DNA of 64,000 nucleotides from Actinopolymorpha alba DSM 45243 (lineage in GTDB: Bacteria > Actinomycetota > Actinomycetes > Propionibacteriales > Actinopolymorphaceae), in assembly GCF_000373925.1 (NCBI RefSeq), contig NZ_KB892753.1, positions 32,957 through 96,956 on the forward strand, given 5' to 3'. Position 1 is the first letter of the stretch; every line of letters begins with the position of its first letter. Position numbers and translations under genes: made by a program. This document shows, piece after piece, positions 50,035 to 58,515 of the stretch. Under the pieces are notes generated by a model. The model ran no database searches and was not told the origin of the DNA. It was given only the letters and a program-made list of their open reading frames with translations.

Positions 50035-51958
50035 CGACGTGGAAGAAGCGGGTACAACGCCGAGCGCGGAGAGCGCCGAGAGAGCGGAGGACACCGATCG
50101 CGGAGAGGTCCAGACGGTCGCTGAGGGCGAGGACGGCGAGTCGCCGGACGCCTCGCCGCCCGGGCGGCCAGGCGGGCCGGACCTCCGGCGGTCGGTCGTC
50201 CGTCTGAAGCGCGCCATCGTCCGGATCGTGAGCGTCCGCCTTGTGAACTGGGACACGGTGGAGGTCTCCCTCCTGCGCGGCATCCGCCCGCGGCGCTACC
50301 GCCTCGACGACGAGCGCGCCGACCGGATCCTGCACGCGGCGATCCTCCGCATCGACGTACCCGACGCCGCCACCCTCGACCGGCTGGCCGGGTCCTGCGT
50401 ACTCCGGGGAAGCGTGCGTGAGGTCCGGCTCCGGGTCGCCACCATGCCGACCTGGCTGCGTGGCGGCCTGCGCCCCACCCGGGTCCCCCGCGACCTCGAG
50501 GTCTTCAGCTGGCAGGCCCGGGGTAACGCCGTGGAGGTACGCCTGCGCTGGCGCCGGCGCCGGAACGTCGCCCGCGCGCTGGCCGACGTGAGCGCCACCG
50601 TGCTGCGGCCGCGCCGCTGGGAGCAGACCGGCGGGCCGGTTCCCGTCCTCGACCGCGCCAGCTGGCTCCGGGGCGCGTCGACCTGGCCGCACGGAGTCCT
50701 GGACGCCAGTCTGGAGCTGGCGAACGGCCCGTTCTCCGCTCCGCCCGACGTCGACCCGCCCGCCGCGGGGCCGGCTGACTGGCCGCTCGGCACCGCCCTG
50801 GCGAACCCACACGGACGCCGACTGCTCGGCCCGGCGAGGGCGTACACGCTCGACGCCAGCCAGCGCGGGCGGCTCGTCCTCCGGAGTTCCGACGGTCAGC
50901 CCGTCCTGACGTTCAGCGAACGCGGGTCGGTTGAGCAGACGCTGGTCGCCCACCGCTGGGACAAGTACGCCGTCGCCGACGTGGGTCCGGCGCTCCCCGA
51001 GGGGAGGTTCGCCGCGCACGTCCTCACCGCGCTGGCCGCCTGCGGCGTGGTGCTGGTGTCCGGTTCAGCCGGCGTACGCGCTGAGCTCGCCGCGCGTGGC
51101 CTGGTCACCGTCGCCGACCAGGCCTTGGTCGACGGACTCGTCGGTTACCAGCTCAGCGTGGCCGCGTCCAGGAACACCGCCGTCCGCGCTGACCAGTCCC
51201 TGCGGCACACCGTGCTGGGTCGCGGCAACCTGCCCGTTCCGACCGTCTCGGTCCTCGTCGCGAGCAAGCGGGCCGCCGACGTCATGACCTGCCTGCGCGA
51301 TCTCGCCGCACAGACGTACCCCTCCTTCGAGGTTCTCGTCGGCACCCACGGCTATCGCCTGGACGAGGCGACGCTCGCCGAGCTGCGGGAGCTCCTCCCG
51401 GTGCCACTCCGGGTGCTCGAGCTACCCGCTGATGACACGCTCGGGGAGATCCTCGGCACGCTGGCCAGGCATGCCGACGGGGAGTTCGTCGCCAAGGTGG
51501 ACGACGACGACCGGTACGGGCCGGAGCACCTCACCGACCTGATCCTCGCCACCCGCACCTCGGGGGCCGACCTGGTGGCGAAGTCCGCGCGGTTCGTCCA
51601 CCTCGCCGACACGGGGCAGACCATCGACCGGACCTGGGCGGCCACCGAGGCGTTCGAGGTGACGCCGGCCGGCGGCACGATGCTGATCTCGCGCGGCGCC
51701 CTCCAGGCCGCCGGGGGTTGGAGCACCTCCCCCCGGCACGTCGACGCGGACCTGCTGACGCGGATCCGCTCGGTGGGCGGCATCACCTACCGCACGCACG
51801 GTCTCGGATACGTGTACCTCCGACGCAGCAGCGGACACACCTGGCAAGCTGACTCAACGGAGCTCCTCGAACACGGTGAGGTGCTGTATGGCGGGCTCCC
51901 CGAAGAGATCCTGACGATTGGCGACCAGCTTGCATCCACGGAAGGGCCGCGGCCATGA
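50024..51958 (+). CDS. Glycosyltransferase family 2, long form
   Basis: 644 residues. An acidic disordered N-terminus (about 1-50) and an unassigned beta-rich region precede a GT-A domain from about 405: VPTVSVLVASKRAADVMTCL, FEVLVGTHG and the metal-binding acidic motif VAKVDDDDRYGPEHLTDL. The C-terminal AGGTMLISRGALQAAGGW is typical of GT2. It is the first of a five-gene unit with overlapping ends running to 57429. Divergent from the large GT4 gene, with overlapping starts. Confidence 0.88.
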   Translation: MPSTDVEEAGTTPSAESAERAEDTDRGEVQTVAEGEDGESPDASPPGRPGGPDLRRSVVRLKRAIVRIVSVRLVNWDTVEVSLLRGIRPRRYRLDDERADRILHAAILRIDVPDAATLDRLAGSCVLRGSVREVRLRVATMPTWLRGGLRPTRVPRDLEVFSWQARGNAVEVRLRWRRRRNVARALADVSATVLRPRRWEQTGGPVPVLDRASWLRGASTWPHGVLDASLELANGPFSAPPDVDPPAAGPADWPLGTALANPHGRRLLGPARAYTLDASQRGRLVLRSSDGQPVLTFSERGSVEQTLVAHRWDKYAVADVGPALPEGRFAAHVLTALAACGVVLVSGSAGVRAELAARGLVTVADQALVDGLVGYQLSVAASRNTAVRADQSLRHTVLGRGNLPVPTVSVLVASKRAADVMTCLRDLAAQTYPSFEVLVGTHGYRLDEATLAELRELLPVPLRVLELPADDTLGEILGTLARHADGEFVAKVDDDDRYGPEHLTDLILATRTSGADLVAKSARFVHLADTGQTIDRTWAATEAFEVTPAGGTMLISRGALQAAGGWSTSPRHVDADLLTRIRSVGGITYRTHGLGYVYLRRSSGHTWQADSTELLEHGEVLYGGLPEEILTIGDQLASTEGPRP

Positions 51959-53715
51959 GCCTCGCTGACCAGCTGTCCCAGAAGGCCGCCGAGGTGTCCA
52001 AGGGGCTCGGCGCGATCGCCCGGCAACGGCTGTCGCCACAGACCAAGAAGCGGATCCGCAAGGTTCAGCGGGCAGTCCTTGGTCGCCGGACCGCCACCGT
52101 CACCCGCAGCGGACTCACCGCCGCCCGGGCGTGCCTCGGCGCGCAGGAGTACGACGAGGCGGCCAGCCATGTCAACGCGGTCCTGCGGCGTAACCCCAAC
52201 GACCAGGCCGCGCTCGAACTCGCCTCCAAGATCGCGATCAAGCGGGGAGAGTTCACCGAGGCGGGGATCCATGCCGTACGCCGGGCCGAACGCACCCGCG
52301 ACCCGGTCCACTGGAGCTATGCCCGCAAGATCGTCGGGCGTACCCGCGAAACCGACCCGCGCTGGCAGCCCCGGATCTTGACCCCGCCGCCCCCCTCGTT
52401 GGCCGACCAGGCGGGCACCGGCAAGGCCCTCTACCTGGCAAAGGAGTCGCGGCCCTTCCTGCACAACGGCTTCTGTACGCGTTCGCACGAATCGCTGCAG
52501 GCGCTCGTCCGGGCCGGGCGGGACGTGCTCGGGGTGACGATGCCCGGCTTTCCCGGTGTGCTCGGCGTCGAGGACCCGCCGAACGTGAGCGTCGTCGAGG
52601 AGGTGACGTACCACCACCTGCTCCCGAACGCCGGTCGGCGCCTGCTCGCGCTCCCGCTGGATGAGTACGTCGAACTGACCGCACGCACCCTCGCCGGACT
52701 CGTCGCGCGGGAACGCCCGGGGTTGCTGCACGTCTCCTCGGGCCATCGCGGCTTCGAGTCGGCGCTGGCCGGCAACGCGGTCGCGCGGTGGGCCGGAATC
52801 CCTTGGCTGTATGAGGTTCGCAGCTTCTTCGAGACGACCTGGACCGACGACCCGCGCTATGCCGAGCGCGGTGAGTACTACCAGCGGCGGTTCGCGACCG
52901 AGTCGCGGATGATGCGGGCCGCCGACCTCGTGATCACGCTTTCGGGCCCGATGCGGGACGAGATCATCGACCAGCACGGTATTCCGGCCGACAAGGTCCG
53001 TGTGGTGCCGAACGCCGTCGATCTTTCCCGGTTCACCCCGCGCGAGCGCGATCCTGAGTTGCGACGCAAGCTCGGGTTGACAGACACGTTCACCCTTGGC
53101 TACGTGAGCAACCTGTCCCATCCGCGGGAGGGCCAGGAGGTCCTCATCGAGGCGGTGGCGAAGCTGCGCGCCCAGGGACGCGCGGTGACCGGTCTCCTGG
53201 TGGGCGACGGCAACCGCCGCGCCGAGCTGGAACGCCTGGCGAGCAGACTCGGCGTGGCCAGGCACGTGGTCTTCACCGGCAACGTCCCCTTCGACGAGGT
53301 GGCCGGCCACTACGCGCAGATCGACCTCTTCGTCGTGCCCCGGGTCGATGACCGGGCGGCCCGGATGGTCTCGCCGATGAAGCCCTTCGAGGCCATGGCG
53401 ATGCGGGTGCCCCTGCTGGTCGCCGACCTTCCCGCGCTGGCCGAGATCGTCGGGTCGGACCTGCGGGGCCACCTCTTCCGCACCGGTGACCCGGCCGCGC
53501 TCGCCGCCGCCGCTGCCCGGCTCATGGACGACGCGACCGAACGCCAGCGGCTCGTGGAGTCCGCGGCCGCGTGGGTGGCCGCCGAGCGTTCGTGGGACGC
53601 GGTCGCGGGTGCGTTCAGCGCGGCGTACGACGAACTCCTCGACGCGGCGGGCCGGCCCACCGCATCCGCCAGCGAACTCGCGGACCAGACGCCGCAGGAG
53701 GTCCCCGCATGCTGA
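51955..53715 (+). CDS. Glycosyltransferase family 4 with N-terminal TPR-like segment
   Basis: 586 residues. Residues 45-115 look like tetratricopeptide-type helices (AQEYDEAASHVNAVLRRNPND). The GT-B part holds LYLAKESRPFLHNGFCTRSH, PNAVDLSRFTPR, TLGYVSNLSHPREGQEVL and the nucleotide-sugar motif MVSPMKPFEAMAMRVPLLV. The ATG overlaps the previous stop by four bases (ATGA). Confidence 0.9.
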   Translation: MSLADQLSQKAAEVSKGLGAIARQRLSPQTKKRIRKVQRAVLGRRTATVTRSGLTAARACLGAQEYDEAASHVNAVLRRNPNDQAALELASKIAIKRGEFTEAGIHAVRRAERTRDPVHWSYARKIVGRTRETDPRWQPRILTPPPPSLADQAGTGKALYLAKESRPFLHNGFCTRSHESLQALVRAGRDVLGVTMPGFPGVLGVEDPPNVSVVEEVTYHHLLPNAGRRLLALPLDEYVELTARTLAGLVARERPGLLHVSSGHRGFESALAGNAVARWAGIPWLYEVRSFFETTWTDDPRYAERGEYYQRRFATESRMMRAADLVITLSGPMRDEIIDQHGIPADKVRVVPNAVDLSRFTPRERDPELRRKLGLTDTFTLGYVSNLSHPREGQEVLIEAVAKLRAQGRAVTGLLVGDGNRRAELERLASRLGVARHVVFTGNVPFDEVAGHYAQIDLFVVPRVDDRAARMVSPMKPFEAMAMRVPLLVADLPALAEIVGSDLRGHLFRTGDPAALAAAAARLMDDATERQRLVESAAAWVAAERSWDAVAGAFSAAYDELLDAAGRPTASASELADQTPQEVPAC

Positions 53716-54890
53716 TCACCCGCCGGATCGGCCACGAACCGAAACTCGCGGTTGACGACGCCCTGCGCGCGCTCTCCGCACACGACTGGACCCGCCCTCG
53801 CGGCGGGTTGCTCGCCTACTACCCGGTCGTTCGCGGGAATCCCTTCCAGGCTTTGCTGTACTCACGTCTGGAGTCGGCCGGACTCGTACCCGTCCCGACG
53901 TACGACGTCACCACCACCCTCGACGTCACCAAGGCCATCGCGGGCAGCGGTCTCGACATCGCCGTACACCTGCACTGGTTGAACGTCGTGATGGCCAAGG
54001 CCGACAACGAGGCGACCGCCCGCGAGAGCATGAAGCACTACCTGGAGTCGCTGCACGCGCTCAAGGATCTCGGCGCCCGCGTGATGTGGACCGTCCACAA
54101 CATCCTTCCGCACGAGACTCGCTTTCCTGAGTTGGAATCCGAGCTGCGTCAAGGTGTGGTTGCGGCGGCCGAACGCGTCCACGTGATGAGCCCGCGTACC
54201 CGCGAACTCGTCGCGCCGTGGTTCGACATCCCGGTCGAAAAACTGCTCTCCGTGCCCCACCCGGCCTACCACGACGTCTATCCGTCCTGGATGTCACGCG
54301 ACCAGGCGCGGCTCGAACTCAATATCGCGCCTGACGTGACGGTCTTCCTGTTGATCGGCCGGGTCCAGCCGTACAAGGGACTTACCGAACTCCTCGACGC
54401 CTTCGATCGGCTCTGCGAACGCGAGCCGGGGAAGTACGTCCTGCTGGTGGCCGGTCCCCCGAACCGCGAGGAGGAGACGCAGGCGTTCCGGGACCGCCTG
54501 CTCACCCACCCGTCCGCGTACGCCGCGCTGCGCAAGATTCCTGACGAGGAGATGCAGGTCTATCTCCGCGCGGCCGACATCGCGGTCTTTCCTTACCGGC
54601 GTTCCCTGAACTCCGGCGCGCTCGCCCTCGCCCTGACGTTCGGCCTTCCCGTCGTGCTCCGGCAGGACTCCGGCGAGGGCACGCGGGTGAGCCCGTCGTA
54701 CGCCGTGCAGTACGACGGCGACGAACCCGACGGGCTCCTCGACGCACTGACCCAGGCGGCCCAGCGGTTGGCGACCCCGGAGGCCCGGGCCAGCGCTGCT
54801 GGCGCCGCCAACCGGATCGCACCGGGCCGGGTGGCCGGGGCGTTCGCCGCAACTGTTCGCGAGTGGCTCGACGGAGGTTCGACAGCGTGA
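53709..54890 (+). CDS. Glycosyltransferase (GT4-like)
   Basis: 393 residues with GT-B features: VMWTVHNILPHETRFP, VHVMSPRTRELVAPWF, FLLIGRVQPYKGLTELLDAF and YRRSLNSGALALALTFGLPVV. The HN motif in TVHNILPH is like that of glycosyltransferases that use UDP-glucuronate or UDP-hexose. The ATG lies seven bases inside the preceding gene's end. Confidence 0.88.
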   Translation: MLITRRIGHEPKLAVDDALRALSAHDWTRPRGGLLAYYPVVRGNPFQALLYSRLESAGLVPVPTYDVTTTLDVTKAIAGSGLDIAVHLHWLNVVMAKADNEATARESMKHYLESLHALKDLGARVMWTVHNILPHETRFPELESELRQGVVAAAERVHVMSPRTRELVAPWFDIPVEKLLSVPHPAYHDVYPSWMSRDQARLELNIAPDVTVFLLIGRVQPYKGLTELLDAFDRLCEREPGKYVLLVAGPPNREEETQAFRDRLLTHPSAYAALRKIPDEEMQVYLRAADIAVFPYRRSLNSGALALALTFGLPVVLRQDSGEGTRVSPSYAVQYDGDEPDGLLDALTQAAQRLATPEARASAAGAANRIAPGRVAGAFAATVREWLDGGSTA

Positions 54891-56035
54891 CGATCGTGCA
54901 TGTGACCGGGGCGCGGCCCAACTTCCCCAAGGCGGCGCCGGTGATCGCCGCGTTGCGGACGCACGGCCTCGACCAGCGCCTGGTGCACACCGGGCAGCAT
55001 TACGACGACAAGCTGTCGGAGGTGTTCTTCCGCGAGCTCGACCTGCCCCGCCCCGACGTCAACCTGGGCGTCGGATCGGGCTCGCACGCGACACAGACTG
55101 CCACGGTCATGGTCGCGCTGGAGGAACTGTTCCTCGCCGATCGCCCTTCGCTGGTTGTCGTCTACGGCGATGTCAACTCCACCTTGGCAGCGGCTCTGGT
55201 CTGCTCGAAGATCGGCGTACCCGTCGCGCACGTCGAGGCCGGGCTCCGCAGCTTCGACGTCACCATGCCCGAGGAGATCAACCGCAAGGTCACCGACGCC
55301 CTGTGCGACCTGGCATTCGCGACCAGCCCGGACGCCATCGCGCACCTGTCCCGCGAGGGCGTGCCGGCGGAGCGGATCCACCTGGTCGGCAACCCGATGA
55401 TCGACACACTGCTTGCGCACCTCGAGCGGTTCGACCCCGCGCCGGTGCGGGCCGCGCACGGGCTCGACGGAGCGTACGTCGTCGCCACGCTGCACCGTCC
55501 AGGCAACGTTGACGACCGGGCGCAGGCGCTCGCCCTTGTCCAGGCGATCCACAAGAGCGCTGACCTGGCGCCGATCGTCGTTCCGCTGCATCCACGTGGC
55601 CGGGCCCGGCTGCTCGAACTCGGGTTCGCCGACCATCCCGGCGTCCGCGTCGTCGACCCGCTTGGTTATGTGGAGTTCATGTCCCTCGTCCGCGGTGCGG
55701 TCGCGGTGGTCACCGACTCCGGCGGCGTTCAGGAGGAGACGACCGTGCTCGGCGTTCCGTGCCTGACGTTGCGGCCCTCGACCGAACGCCCGGTCACCAT
55801 CACCCACGGCACCAACAAGCTGGTGCGAGCGGAGGTCCTCGCCGACGAACTCCGCGCGGTGATCGACCGTGGCCGGCCTGAGGGCTGGCCGGTCCCGCCG
55901 CTGTGGGACGGCCACGCCGGTGAGCGCATCGCCAGCATCCTTGCGGACTGGCTCGCACCCGACACGGCGCGCGACGCAGCGCGCGACCGGCCCGCGACGC
56001 CCGCGACGCCCGCGACGCCCGCGACCGGACAGTGA
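54887..56035 (+). CDS. wecB: UDP-N-acetylglucosamine 2-epimerase, copy 2
   Basis: 382 residues with the same signatures as 42804-43871: VTGARPNFPKAAPV, VHTGQHYDDKLSEVFF, VYGDVNSTLAAAL, AHVEAGLRSFDVTMPEEINR, VATLHRPGNVDD and VVTDSGGVQEETTVLGVP. About half the residues match copy 1 by eye, so it is an old paralogue or separately acquired. The GTG overlaps the previous TGA by four bases. The C-terminus carries a repeated Pro-Ala-Thr tail from four 9-base DNA units (55991-56026). Confidence 0.93.
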   Translation: MTIVHVTGARPNFPKAAPVIAALRTHGLDQRLVHTGQHYDDKLSEVFFRELDLPRPDVNLGVGSGSHATQTATVMVALEELFLADRPSLVVVYGDVNSTLAAALVCSKIGVPVAHVEAGLRSFDVTMPEEINRKVTDALCDLAFATSPDAIAHLSREGVPAERIHLVGNPMIDTLLAHLERFDPAPVRAAHGLDGAYVVATLHRPGNVDDRAQALALVQAIHKSADLAPIVVPLHPRGRARLLELGFADHPGVRVVDPLGYVEFMSLVRGAVAVVTDSGGVQEETTVLGVPCLTLRPSTERPVTITHGTNKLVRAEVLADELRAVIDRGRPEGWPVPPLWDGHAGERIASILADWLAPDTARDAARDRPATPATPATPATGQ

Positions 56036-57429
56036 CGGACGCTCCCGGGCGCGCCGTCCTCGCCACCAGCAACGGCACGGGGATGGGCCACCTCGCCCGT
56101 CAAGCCGCCATTGCGCTCGCCCTGAACGCCTCGCTCGAGCCGATTGTCTTCTCGCTCTCCCAGGCGGTGCACGTCGTTGATCGGCACGGTCTGCGGGCGG
56201 AGTACTGCCCGAGCCACCATCGCAACTGGATGCCACACCCCACCTGGCACGAGTACCTCCGGCAGCGGCTCAACGCGCTGCTGGCAGAAACCCAGGCGAC
56301 CGTGTTCGTCTTCGACGGGGTCGCGCCGTATCTGGGGCTACTCCGCGCGCGGTCCGACCATCCCGACGTGGCGTTCGTGTGGGTACGCCGCGGGATGTGG
56401 CGGCCCGGCGCCAACCTTCGGGCGCTGGCGGCTCGACCGTTCTTCGACGCGGTGATCGAGCCCGGTGACCTCGCCTCCGCCGCCGACCGCGGCGCCACGG
56501 CCAAGTTCACCGACGCCACCCGGGTCGCGCCGATCTCCGTACTCGAAGGGCAACCGCTCCTCCCGCGGGCCGAGGCCGCCGCCGCGCTCGGGCTCGACCC
56601 GGACCGGCCGACCGCGCTCATCACCCTCGGCGCCGGCGCGATCAACGACACCGAAACCCCTGCCCTGGCGGCGATCCAGGCGTTCCTGTCAACCGATGAT
56701 TGGCAGGTCGCCGTCATCCGGGCGCCGCTCTCCCGAGCCGGTCTCGATGCGGCCGAGGCGGCCCGGGTCCACGAACTCGTCGACGTCTACCCGCTGGCGC
56801 GCTACCTCTCAGCCTTCGACGCGGCCGTGAGCGCCGCCGGCTACAACGCCGTTCACGAACTACTACCGGCCGGCATCCCCACGGTCCTCGTCCCGAACGC
56901 CGCCACCGCCACCGACGACCAGCTCGGGCGGGCACGCCACCTGGCCGACCTCGGGCTGGCCCTGTGCGCCGACGAGGACCTGCCCGAATCCGTCGCCGCC
57001 GCCGTACGCCGGTTGCTGCACCCGACGGTTCGCGCGGCACTCGCCGAGGCCTGTGGTGACCTCCCCCGGCCGACCGGAGCTTCCGAGGCGGCAGAGCTGG
57101 TCGGCGGGCTCCACACCGGGTTCGCCGCACATCGGCCGTCCCTGAACGAGCGGTTCCGCGTCGTCGACCTCGCGGCCCGGGCCGCTGCCATGCGGACGCT
57201 CGGGCCGGCGGGAACCACGCTGGTACGCCGCACGCTGGGGCGCCTGCCGGTGGCCGGGCCATCCAAGCCCCTTGTGGTGCGGCCCGTCGTCACCGACCGG
57301 CTCGCCTCGGAGGTCCTGCGAGGTGACCGGCCGGTCGAACACCTCCTGCCGGGGAGTTCACCGGCGTACCGCACCCGTCGCCTCGCCATCGCCCACGACG
57401 TGTACCGCTGGCCACCCCACGACCACTGA
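56032..57429 (+). CDS. Glycosyltransferase, MurG/GT28-like
   Basis: 465 residues. N-terminus VLATSNGTGMGHLARQAAIAL has the Gly-rich loop of GT28 enzymes (GTGMGHLAR) and the C-terminal domain has LDAAVSAAGYNAVHELLPAGIPTVLVPN, matching the MurG/UGT acceptor-donor motif. It likely adds a UDP-sugar to a lipid-linked intermediate. GTG 56032 overlaps the previous stop (GTGA). A T-tract terminator follows at 57615. Confidence 0.82.
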   Translation: MTDAPGRAVLATSNGTGMGHLARQAAIALALNASLEPIVFSLSQAVHVVDRHGLRAEYCPSHHRNWMPHPTWHEYLRQRLNALLAETQATVFVFDGVAPYLGLLRARSDHPDVAFVWVRRGMWRPGANLRALAARPFFDAVIEPGDLASAADRGATAKFTDATRVAPISVLEGQPLLPRAEAAAALGLDPDRPTALITLGAGAINDTETPALAAIQAFLSTDDWQVAVIRAPLSRAGLDAAEAARVHELVDVYPLARYLSAFDAAVSAAGYNAVHELLPAGIPTVLVPNAATATDDQLGRARHLADLGLALCADEDLPESVAAAVRRLLHPTVRAALAEACGDLPRPTGASEAAELVGGLHTGFAAHRPSLNERFRVVDLAARAAAMRTLGPAGTTLVRRTLGRLPVAGPSKPLVVRPVVTDRLASEVLRGDRPVEHLLPGSSPAYRTRRLAIAHDVYRWPPHDH

Positions 57430-57614
57430 GCCATGCCGCTCGGCGAGATCGGCCCCTTTCCCACCCAAAGATGGATGATTCATCTATGCAGGGCGAACGC
57501 GAATCTTCCGAAGTCCGGCAAGCCCGTCGTGGCGGTAAGTCTGAAACTGGTACCAAAGCCGCCGACTTGTTCCGCTTGCCGGCGCCTCCGGGGCCCCGTA
57601 TCATTGATCACGCG

Positions 57615-57655
57615 GACCCGCCCCACATACGTGGATCAGCGGGTCTAGCTTTTTT
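57615..57655 (+). terminator. Rho-independent terminator of the glycosyltransferase unit
   Basis: GACCCGC (57615-57621) pairs with GCGGGTC (57639-57645), with inner CCAC / GTGG, followed by TAGCTTTTTT. It lies 186 bases past the last stop. It also faces the end of the convergent DUF3800 gene. Confidence 0.82.
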
Positions 57656-57667
57656 GGGGTGCTCAGT

Positions 57668-58357
57668 TCATACCTCGAGCGGTCCACCGTTGGCATCACT
57701 GCCGGATAGGTAACTGTCGTACCAGTCCCAGGCGAACTTCTTTGCCGGAATCCGAATCAGGCTCTGGTAGGCGCAGTAGGCAGCTAGATCCGCCATCTGG
57801 ATCCATTGCGAACGATGGGCCGGCTGGAACAGTGGATCCTCAATGATGCGCCGCTGATCTAGCTTCAGGTCCCGATGCGCCGCCTGGTAGGAGTGGTCGC
57901 TGCCGTTCCCATCAACGAGCATCAGCCCCAGGCCATCGGCGGTCGCCAGTCGCTGATCGAGGTGATGCACCGTGGCCCGGTATACCTGACTAGCTTGCTC
58001 CGCATAGTCGCGGCCTCTGACACCCGTCTCCCTGTAAACACTGCCCACGCGAAGGGCTGGGCACCGGCCGATCATCTCAAGCGCGCGCTCCACAACCACG
58101 CCCCGCAGGTGCTTGCTCCGATTCCAGGCTGGATCAGTCGAAGGGTTGCCACGGCCGTTGACGAACTTCGTTGCGTGCAGCTCATACGCCGGCGGGATCT
58201 TGTAGTCGGCGTAGAGCGTCCTTCGTAGGTCAAGCCATGCACGCAGACCGGCGCGCCATTCGTCGACGCGGCACTCGATCCAGGAATAGACGATCCAGCC
58301 TGTTTCAGCTGCGCCTGAGTCATCGACGTAGAAGAGCCTGGTCTCAACGGCACCCAT
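57668..58357 (-). CDS. DUF3800-domain protein
   Basis: 229 residues with the DUF3800 pattern: an N-terminal FYVDDSGA (Asp12-Asp13), a central LMLVDGNG, and the C-terminal SQWIQMADLAAYCAYQ. The Asp residues suggest an RNase-H-like nuclease fold. Genes of this family often occur near mobile or defence islands, but I see no other such gene here. It is isolated between the polysaccharide locus and the oxidoreductases. Confidence 0.8.
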   Translation of the reverse strand: MGAVETRLFYVDDSGAAETGWIVYSWIECRVDEWRAGLRAWLDLRRTLYADYKIPPAYELHATKFVNGRGNPSTDPAWNRSKHLRGVVVERALEMIGRCPALRVGSVYRETGVRGRDYAEQASQVYRATVHHLDQRLATADGLGLMLVDGNGSDHSYQAAHRDLKLDQRRIIEDPLFQPAHRSQWIQMADLAAYCAYQSLIRIPAKKFAWDWYDSYLSGSDANGGPLEV

Positions 58358-58515
58358 GAGCGATCAAGGTACCCGGGCAGAACCTGGTCTCGTCGTTAAG
58401 ACGGGTGGAGCGAAGTCCGCGAGTTCGGCCGTGGGCGCGACCGTGAGGAAGCCAGTTCTGGCACAATCGCGCGGGCGTGCACGTCCTTGATCCAGACATA
58501 CGGGGAGGGTGGGCG

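Noticed and set aside
51787..53472. A 561-codon open frame antisense to a GT4 gene
   Set aside because: No recognisable domain. The opposite frame has clear glycosyltransferase motifs and overlaps correctly with its neighbours.
57430..57667. A tRNA or small gene in the gap after the last glycosyltransferase
   Set aside because: Two short overlapping frames lack ribosome-binding sites and similarity, and no cloverleaf could be formed; the clear content is the terminator at 57615-57655.
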